A stretch of DNA of 9,691 nucleotides from Promethearchaeum sp. (GTDB taxonomy: Archaea; Asgardarchaeota; Lokiarchaeia; Sigyniarchaeales; Promethearchaeaceae). Each line of letters begins with the position of its first letter. Within the stretch, counting starts at the first letter, position 1. Location: assembly GCA_030611625.1 (NCBI GenBank), contig JAUWPK010000105.1:1-9691 (forward strand), given 5' to 3'. The notes below the pieces were generated by a model. It was not told the DNA's origin. It made no database searches and was given only the letters and a program-made list of their open reading frames with translations. Of this stretch, positions 4,289 to 9,691 are shown piece after piece. Position numbers and translations under genes: made by a program.

Positions 4289-5929
4289 TTATTTTTTATC
4301 CTTTTTATTTTCTGGATAAAGAGTATTTTTTTGTTTTTTCTTTTCGTTATAAGTATATGGAATATAAACCGGTTCTAAGGTATATGGATTCAAACCCGTG
4401 TAATACATGCATGTAGATATAGACATCGGGGTTGGAGTAAAAATTTGAATACTTTCTGTATTTTGAAAACCTAATTCTTCCAATTTTTCTTTTAAATTAT
4501 AGACATCTTTCATTGTACTGCCGGGATGCGCGGTAATAAAATAATATTTTAAGTGTTGCTTAAGAGTAATATTGATATGGTCGAATTTCTCTTTAAATTC
4601 ATCAAATCTATCATTGGGTTTATTCATTAAAGCACAAATCTTTGGAGAAAAATGCTCGGGAGCTATTTTCAAATTTCCTGAAATATGGTGCTCGGATAGT
4701 TCTTTAAGGTAATCATCATGATCAATTGCTAAATCATACCTAATTCCGCTTCTAACGAATGTTTTTTTAATCCCTTCTATTTTTCTGCTTTCTTGTAAGA
4801 GTTCTAAAGCTCTATCATGGGATTCATTTAAAATGGAACAATCAAGGCAGTTTTTTTCACATGTGTATGCACTTGGACAATCCATCCCGTACATATTTGC
4901 AGAAGGGCCGCCAATATCAGATATATATCCTTTAAAATCAGAAAATTTGCTCATTCGTTTAATTTCTGAGGTGATACTTTCTATACTTCTGGAAATAATT
5001 TTTGTCCCTTGATGAAGGGCGATACTACAAAAACTACAATTACCAAAACAACCACGGTGGGTAATTATTGAAAACTTAGTCATTTGGAATTCCTTGAATT
5101 TATCAGGAATTTTATAAGAAAAAGGAAGTTCATAGATTGCATCTAATTCTTTAGAAGTATAGTTATGCATCTTATATTGGACTATAACTCGATTATCAAC
5201 TTGTTGCACTAAATTTCTTTGATTTGAAAACTGCATCTGCATTTTACAGAACAATTTTTTATCTTGAGTTACATCATTAAAAGAAGGTAAAACTTCAAAT
5301 TTTTTTCCAGAAATTTCAATTTGTTCAAAGGAGTTTGCGTTATTTTTTGATATAAGACATGTTCCTTCAATATTTTTCAGTCCTTGCTTATCTTTTAGTC
5401 TTAAAGCAATTTGTCGCATTTGATATTCTCCAGGACCGAATACTAATAAATCAGCCTTTGCATCGAATAAAATTGGTCTTCTTACTTTATTATCCCAATA
5501 ATCATAATGAGTAAATCGACGAAGTGAAGATTCAACACCTCCAATAATTATAGGTACAAATCTCCCATGAGATAATTCTTTTTGAGCGCGTTTTATTAAT
5601 TGAGCGTAAACAATTATTGCACGGTCTGGAATTCCTGATAAGAAAGGATTATAAAGATCTTCAGATCTGGCTTTCTTTAGAGGTGTATAGTTTTGCAACA
5701 TACTGTCGATAGCTCCAGAAGATACTCCATAAAATAGGTTCGGAAGCCCGAATTTGATAATGTCTTTTGTAGAACGCCAATCTGGTTTTTCAATAATACC
5801 AATACTAAAACCCTCTGCCTCTAAAACTCGTGCAATCACTCCTATTCCCGAGTGGGGATGATCTGCCCAATAGTCACCACTTACTAAAATTACATCAAAG
5901 GATTTTTTATTTGGTTCGGTTGAAATCAA
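4289..5929 (-). CDS. ygiQ: YgiQ-family radical SAM protein (UPF0313)
   Basis: The 546-residue protein is a member of the conserved YgiQ family, whose reaction is not established. Seen: the family N terminus FDVILVSGDYWADHP..GIGVIARVLE (11-36), a B12-binding-like alpha/beta region, then IIIGGVESSLRRFTHYDYW (127-145). The radical SAM cluster motif is C294-x3-C298-x2-C301 in RGCFGNCSFC. A second set of cysteines, C351, C357, C361 and C364, sits where E. coli YgiQ also has several cysteines and could hold another metal. LKIAPEH (420-426), YYFITAHPGST and MYYTGLNP follow. The lysine-rich tail from 529 is likely disordered. The start is TTG at 5929, two bases after the AMMECR1 stop; no earlier ATG fits and the next Met is at residue 78. 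Translational coupling with AMMECR1 is likely. Confidence 0.93.
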   Translation of the reverse strand: MISTEPNKKSFDVILVSGDYWADHPHSGIGVIARVLEAEGFSIGIIEKPDWRSTKDIIKFGLPNLFYGVSSGAIDSMLQNYTPLKKARSEDLYNPFLSGIPDRAIIVYAQLIKRAQKELSHGRFVPIIIGGVESSLRRFTHYDYWDNKVRRPILFDAKADLLVFGPGEYQMRQIALRLKDKQGLKNIEGTCLISKNNANSFEQIEISGKKFEVLPSFNDVTQDKKLFCKMQMQFSNQRNLVQQVDNRVIVQYKMHNYTSKELDAIYELPFSYKIPDKFKEFQMTKFSIITHRGCFGNCSFCSIALHQGTKIISRSIESITSEIKRMSKFSDFKGYISDIGGPSANMYGMDCPSAYTCEKNCLDCSILNESHDRALELLQESRKIEGIKKTFVRSGIRYDLAIDHDDYLKELSEHHISGNLKIAPEHFSPKICALMNKPNDRFDEFKEKFDHINITLKQHLKYYFITAHPGSTMKDVYNLKEKLEELGFQNTESIQIFTPTPMSISTCMYYTGLNPYTLEPVYIPYTYNEKKKQKNTLYPENKKDKK

Positions 5930-5931
5930 GG

Positions 5932-6561
5932 TTATTCGCCAATTGCTTTTTCACGAACGGGACCACGAGGACTAGTTTCTTCAAAAATGATTGCAGTAAA
6001 GCTTTCTATTGTTGTTTCTTCCAAATCCTTCCAAGCATCCAGGCCTAACCATGCTTTTTGGCATGTTTGTTGAAGAAAAGTTAATACATCCCAGTTTCGA
6101 TTGTGCTCGATTGGAACCTGTGGTAATAAAAGACCACGATGAGCTCCTTTTGAAACAATTAATCCATCTCGCCCAACTACTATTTTTTTTAGATATTCTT
6201 GGGGATCAGATACAATTATTTTCTCTGGAACAGATAAAATCGAGATTTCAATAGTAATATCATCCATCTCATCCAATTTAACTCTGGAAAACCTGGGATC
6301 ATCAACAGCTGATGAAATCGATACTTTATGTACTGTTTCCCACAAAGGAAATACAGGTAAAATATAACCGATGCATCCTCTTAATGGATTTCCGTTTTTG
6401 ATTGAATATGTATTAAGAGTTACGAAAGCTCCGCCCTTATCTGAAAATTTTTCCTTTAGATCTTTAGGGACATCAAATTTCTTTTGTTTAGTTAGAAAAT
6501 GTTCGATATTATCTCGTGCAAAATGAATTAATTTTTCTCCATCTTCTAAATTATATTTCAT
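5932..6561 (-). CDS. AMMECR1-domain protein
   Basis: The 209-residue protein is a full-length AMMECR1 domain, conserved from archaea to humans with no settled biochemical role. Seen: GGAFVTL (43-49), the hallmark LRGCIGY (60-66), the AVDDPRFSRVKLDE stretch (85-98), IEISILSVPE, VGRDGLIV, and GLLLPQVP (143-150), then WDVLTFLQQTCQKAWL and the C-terminal FEETSPRGP. All main family blocks are intact. Family knowledge: in many prokaryotes AMMECR1 groups with a MEMO-like protein and a dedicated radical SAM enzyme (AmmeMemoRadiSam). Here the neighbour is a radical SAM protein of the different YgiQ type and no MEMO gene is visible. It starts 44 bases after dihydroorotase; no ribosome binding site is clear before the ATG, so it may depend on readthrough or its own leaderless start. 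Confidence 0.93.
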   Translation of the reverse strand: MKYNLEDGEKLIHFARDNIEHFLTKQKKFDVPKDLKEKFSDKGGAFVTLNTYSIKNGNPLRGCIGYILPVFPLWETVHKVSISSAVDDPRFSRVKLDEMDDITIEISILSVPEKIIVSDPQEYLKKIVVGRDGLIVSKGAHRGLLLPQVPIEHNRNWDVLTFLQQTCQKAWLGLDAWKDLEETTIESFTAIIFEETSPRGPVREKAIGE

Positions 6562-6605
6562 ATGTTCTATAGAAGTAAAAGAAAGTAAAAATATTCGCTA
6601 AATTT

Positions 6606-8105
6606 TCATTTAATCGATCTTTTCAAAAATGTTCCTTTTGTTTCAAGAAATCCTAAATCTGAATCATAAACTTCTGTTCCAGAAAGGAACACCTTTATAA
6701 TTTTTGATTTAAGTTCAAAATTTTCCCAAGGAGTCCATTTCTGCATACCTTGGGCATTTTCTCCCTTGATTAAATAAGGTTTTACTTCATTAACCACAAC
6801 TAAATCTGCATCAAAACCTTCTTTAATCATACCTTTATTAGGTATATTAAAAATTTTAGCCGGCTGAGTTGATAAATAAGATACTACTTGCTCTAATTTT
6901 AATTTATTATTAAAAAATTGAGTTAATATAATTTGTGCAGCAAAATCAAGGCTTGGAAAACCCGATGGGGCTTTTTCAAATTCACCACTTTTTTCTTCTA
7001 AGGAATGAGGCGCATGATCGCTACCGATAGTGTCTATCAAATTTTCTTGGACATTTTTAAATAAGTTTTGTTGGGTTTCGGGAGATCGTAAAGGAACTAA
7101 TACTTTAGCAAATGATTCTGAAAGAAATTTTATTTCATAATTCAGAAACATATGATGTGGAGAAACTTCTATAGAACATGGATACCCTTCTTGTTTTAAA
7201 GCAGTTCTAATTATTTTAATTGCATCTGGGTTTGAAACGTGCACAAAATGAACATGTGGAGCGTTTTTTGGATTTGGATAAAATTTTCTAAGGAAAAGAG
7301 TTATCATTTCGATATTAGCAATTTCATTTTGATAAATTGGGTGTGCTACGTGATGCGCATACAAATTTGGATTTATTTTTCCTTCATTTACTGCAATTTT
7401 TTTTCCTTGCTCATAAAAGAATTCTAAAACTTGAGGTGCTCTTGGTAATTCTGGATGAAACAAAATAGGTAAGTTCAATTTTGCAGCAAAATTAAACAGT
7501 TTTTCCCAATTTGAATATTCATTTTGAAAAAGAGAAATTACTTTTTTAATCGAAGCAAAGAATTCGTCTGGTTCTAAATCATTTCTCCATCCATCATTCC
7601 ATTTTAAAGGCAACTCTTGAGATTTATCACCTGGATATATTTTGATGCCGAAAACTCCTTCTTTCGAGATATCATCTAAATTATTTATATCAAAACCCTC
7701 TTTAACACCAGCAAAAACTCCAATATTACAATAAAATAATTTATTCGTATCAAAATATTCTCTGATATTTTCTATTGTTGATAATGGTGGGATCGTATTT
7801 GGCATGGTTAATACTGTTGTAAAACCTCCTAAGATTGCGGCTTTTGAGCCAGTTTCAAATGTTTCTTTATAGGATTGCTTAAAATCCCTTAAATGAACGT
7901 GAGTATCAATAAAACCTGGAAGTAAAAATGCTTTATTACAATCAAATTGAGTTTTAACATCTTGAAAAAGTGTTTTTGGAGGGGACTCTTCTACAATTTC
8001 CGAAATAATTCCGTTTTTAATTAAAAGATATCCAAATTGAACCTGCTCATTAGTGAATATCTTTGCATTATAAATTAATCTGGAATTAATATTATTTTCA
8101 CTCAT
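6606..8105 (-). CDS. pyrC: Dihydroorotase
   Basis: Dihydroorotase closes carbamoyl-aspartate to dihydroorotate, the third step of pyrimidine synthesis. The 499-residue product is an amidohydrolase-fold enzyme. Residues here are counted from TTG 8114; subtract three for the ATG start. Metal ligands His72 and His74 lie in PGFIDTHVHLRDF, with Arg76 for substrate. GGFTTVLTMPNT follows (96-107). Lys158 in GIKIYPG matches the carboxylated Lys of CAD-type enzymes. His220, His292 and the catalytic Asp366 in SDHAPHSLEEK follow. The C-terminal WTPWENFELK block resembles CAD dihydroorotase and argues against hydantoinase or allantoinase. It is longer than the usual ~430 residues, mainly through extra sequence about 163-205. 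I prefer ATG 8105 (GGA five bases before) to TTG 8114, 12 bases after the srp54 stop. No other pyr genes are nearby. Confidence 0.88.
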   Translation of the reverse strand: MSENNINSRLIYNAKIFTNEQVQFGYLLIKNGIISEIVEESPPKTLFQDVKTQFDCNKAFLLPGFIDTHVHLRDFKQSYKETFETGSKAAILGGFTTVLTMPNTIPPLSTIENIREYFDTNKLFYCNIGVFAGVKEGFDINNLDDISKEGVFGIKIYPGDKSQELPLKWNDGWRNDLEPDEFFASIKKVISLFQNEYSNWEKLFNFAAKLNLPILFHPELPRAPQVLEFFYEQGKKIAVNEGKINPNLYAHHVAHPIYQNEIANIEMITLFLRKFYPNPKNAPHVHFVHVSNPDAIKIIRTALKQEGYPCSIEVSPHHMFLNYEIKFLSESFAKVLVPLRSPETQQNLFKNVQENLIDTIGSDHAPHSLEEKSGEFEKAPSGFPSLDFAAQIILTQFFNNKLKLEQVVSYLSTQPAKIFNIPNKGMIKEGFDADLVVVNEVKPYLIKGENAQGMQKWTPWENFELKSKIIKVFLSGTEVYDSDLGFLETKGTFLKRSIK

Positions 8106-8117
8106 AGTTTCCAACTT

Positions 8118-9557
8118 TTACCATGGGTGTTTCTTTCGTTTCTTCTTTCCTTGCATCATCTTCTGCTGCATATCTGCCATATCTGCCATATTTGGCATTT
8201 GACCGCCGTCTAAACCTGGAAGCCCGCCTGCTGCGGGTTGTCCTCTTTTACCCCGATGCTTTTTTCCCAACATTCCTTTCATAAATACTTTCATTTGGGA
8301 ATATTGTTTTAACATTTGTTTTATCTCCGTGTAAGTCGTGCCACTCCCCCTTGCAATCCTTGTAATACGGGTTTTCCTTATAACTTCTGGGTTTTCTTTC
8401 TCTAATGGGGTCATCGATCCTAATACAAAATCCCATTTATCCAAATTTGCTTCTGCCAAGACCTTAGCTTGATCTGGTATATTAGCCCCGCCCATCATAG
8501 ATAATATCTTTCTAAAACCTCCCATTTTATCAAGCGATTTAAGTTGTAGGTGCATATCATCAAGAGTAAATTTTCCTTTCATTAACCTCTTCATTTGGTC
8601 ATCGTCAGGTTCAAGCTCAAGTTCTTTTACCTTCTCGACTAAACCTTCAATGTCGGGGATGCCTAGCAATGTTCCAATAAATTTCGATGAGGAAAATTCT
8701 TCTAAATCATCTACCTTTTCTCCAATACCAATAAATTTAATAGGGGCTCCCGATGCGGCTGCGGCTGAAAGCGCGCCTCCACCTTTTGCTGAACCATCCA
8801 GTTTTGTGATAATAATTGAACCAACATGTGTTGTTTGTGCAAAGGCAAGGGCTTGACCATAAGCTTGTTGACCAAGCGTTCCATCAATTACCAAAATGGT
8901 TTCATTTGGCTTGATTATATTTTCAAGTTTCTGCATTTCTTGCATTAATTCAGTTTCTCGTTTATGTCTACCAGCTGTATCAACAATTATTAGGTCTTTT
9001 TGGTCTTTTCCGGTTTTTATAAAATGCTTTAACCCTTTCTTAGCAATTTTCAGAGCATTCTTTTCATCCGGCATTCCAAAATGACTCACACTTATTGAAT
9101 CACAAGTTTGAGCAAGCTGGTCGTATGCTCCAGGTCGCCAAGTGTCGGTACATATTACTCCAATTTTAAATCCTTTTTTCTTGTAAAAATTCGCTAATTT
9201 TCCAATAGTAGTTGTCTTTCCAGATCCTTGGATTCCAACTAAGAGAATAATTGATTGTTTGCCGGTTTTTATACGTTTTGGAGCGTCTTTTCCACCTAGA
9301 ACGTTAATTAATTCATCATGTAAAATTTTGATTATGTATTCTTTTCTTTCTATTTTTTTGTTGATTTTTTCATCAATTGCTCGTTTTTTAATGTTATTCG
9401 TGACTGCTAAGCACATTTCCACATTAACATCTGCCATCAGTAATGCCCTCTGCAATTCTTGAAGAATTGCATTGATAGAATCTTTATCAACCTCGGGTAA
9501 TCGACGAATTTTACGAATGAGCGAATCCAGTGATTTTCCTAAATTATCAAGAACCAA
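8118..9557 (-). CDS. srp54: Signal recognition particle GTPase SRP54
   Basis: SRP54 binds signal sequences of nascent proteins and 7S RNA and, with FtsY, brings ribosomes to the membrane. The 479-residue product has all domains. The N domain (1-95) begins MVLDNLGKSL as in other archaea. The G domain (100-300) has P-loop GIQGSGKTTT (108-117), DTWRPGAYDQL (138-148), DTAGR (193-197), TKLDGSAKGGG (251-261) and GIGEKVDDLEEF. The M domain (about 320-435) has GSMTPLE and the RNA-binding RITRIARGSGTT (397-408). The tail (436-479) is Gly/Pro/Met-rich, with MADMADMQQKMM, and ends in a basic KKKRKKHPW. DTWRPGA replaces the usual DTFRPAA. The start is TTG, supported by GGGA seven bases upstream and by the family N terminus. 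It leads the five-gene minus-strand unit. Confidence 0.97.
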   Translation of the reverse strand: MVLDNLGKSLDSLIRKIRRLPEVDKDSINAILQELQRALLMADVNVEMCLAVTNNIKKRAIDEKINKKIERKEYIIKILHDELINVLGGKDAPKRIKTGKQSIILLVGIQGSGKTTTIGKLANFYKKKGFKIGVICTDTWRPGAYDQLAQTCDSISVSHFGMPDEKNALKIAKKGLKHFIKTGKDQKDLIIVDTAGRHKRETELMQEMQKLENIIKPNETILVIDGTLGQQAYGQALAFAQTTHVGSIIITKLDGSAKGGGALSAAAASGAPIKFIGIGEKVDDLEEFSSSKFIGTLLGIPDIEGLVEKVKELELEPDDDQMKRLMKGKFTLDDMHLQLKSLDKMGGFRKILSMMGGANIPDQAKVLAEANLDKWDFVLGSMTPLEKENPEVIRKTRITRIARGSGTTYTEIKQMLKQYSQMKVFMKGMLGKKHRGKRGQPAAGGLPGLDGGQMPNMADMADMQQKMMQGKKKRKKHPW

Positions 9558-9571
9558 TTTATATTCCCAAT
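9558..9571 (-). promoter_or_regulatory. srp54 leader with GGGA ribosome binding site
   Basis: Read on the minus strand this is ATTGGGAATATAAA directly before the TTG start. GGGA lies seven bases from the start. Apart from one G it equals the leader of the zinc-ribbon gene (1140-1154). A TATA-like TATTATAATA (9571-9580) lies just upstream and could allow a very short leader. Confidence 0.45.
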
Positions 9572-9599
9572 ATTATAATAGAATAAATGCTCAAAAATT

Positions 9600-9691
9600 T
9601 TATTCTTCCAAATTTTCATTTCTTGATGAATTAAATCCCAAGAAGAAAATACTGATGACGAATATAAATAAGATCCATGATATCAAGTTAT
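9600..9691 (-). CDS. C-terminal end of a probable membrane protein (cut by window edge)
   Basis: A frame open from the right edge on the minus strand gives 29 residues and a TAA at 9600-9602. It starts with a strongly hydrophobic stretch, LISWILFIFVISIFFLGF, and ends in a short polar tail, NSSRNENLEE. That pattern looks like a last transmembrane helix with a hydrophilic C terminus. It lies 42 bases before srp54 on the same strand, a gap like others in this unit. Too little is present to name it, and an open frame this short could arise by chance. Confidence 0.45.
   Translation of the reverse strand, partial: NLISWILFIFVISIFFLGFNSSRNENLEE

Noticed and set aside
4053..4319. Plus-strand open frame of 88 residues opposite nadC
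   Set aside because: Antisense to the conserved NadC N-terminal domain, with no ribosome binding site or recognisable content. The same holds for frames at 5830-6048, 6009-6254 and 7239-7427.
8650..9462. Plus-strand open frames opposite srp54 (68, 62 and 67 residues)
   Set aside because: They are antisense to the conserved SRP54 G and N domains and resemble no family; shadows of the real gene.
1..9691. tRNA or rRNA genes, CRISPR array, insertion sequence, riboswitch or prophage
   Set aside because: Reading both strands I saw no cloverleaf, regular spaced repeats, transposase or integrase reading frame, or long terminal inverted repeats. A tRNAscan/Rfam run would settle the RNA part.

Overview
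The window looks like a piece of an AT-rich archaeal chromosome, most likely from an Asgard archaeon. The archaeal assignment rests on ribosomal proteins eL40 and eL38, a Pth2-type peptidyl-tRNA hydrolase, an archaeal-style SRP54, GGTGA/GTGA ribosome binding sites, and T-run ends in place of hairpin terminators. The Asgard lean comes from a Ras/Rab-like small GTPase cut by the left edge and from a zinc-ribbon plus long coiled-coil protein, both common in that group. This is inference: no 16S gene or decisive marker is present.

Layout. At 2-316 (+) is the C-terminal half of the GTPase. It converges on a two-helix membrane protein of unknown function (345-968, -). That gene is divergent, across a 186-base AT-rich spacer with repeats, from the zinc-ribbon/coiled-coil gene (1155-2039, +). 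After a T-rich stretch come eL40 (2167-2325, found by translating the spacer), eL38 (2356-2553), Pth2 (about 2588-2953) and a NikR-like ribbon-helix-helix regulator (3016-3408), all on +.

From 3416 to 9557 everything is on the minus strand and reads right to left: srp54, dihydroorotase, AMMECR1-domain protein, YgiQ-family radical SAM protein, nadC. Gaps are 12, 44, 2 and 24 bases, so this is a likely transcription unit. It mixes protein targeting, pyrimidine synthesis, NAD synthesis and two conserved proteins of uncertain role. The right edge holds the last 29 codons of a probable membrane protein, also minus strand.

How the genes work together. eL40, eL38 and Pth2 form a small translation cluster. 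The minus-strand unit is housekeeping. I see no CRISPR array, insertion sequence, tRNA, rRNA, or clear new multi-gene system. The points most worth a second look are a NikR-like regulator whose nickel ligands appear replaced, with repeated half-sites in its promoter; an 11-bp inverted repeat and tandem repeat in the divergent spacer; a Pth2 start that may be non-canonical; a near-identical leader shared by srp54 and the coiled-coil gene; and AMMECR1 coupled to a YgiQ protein.
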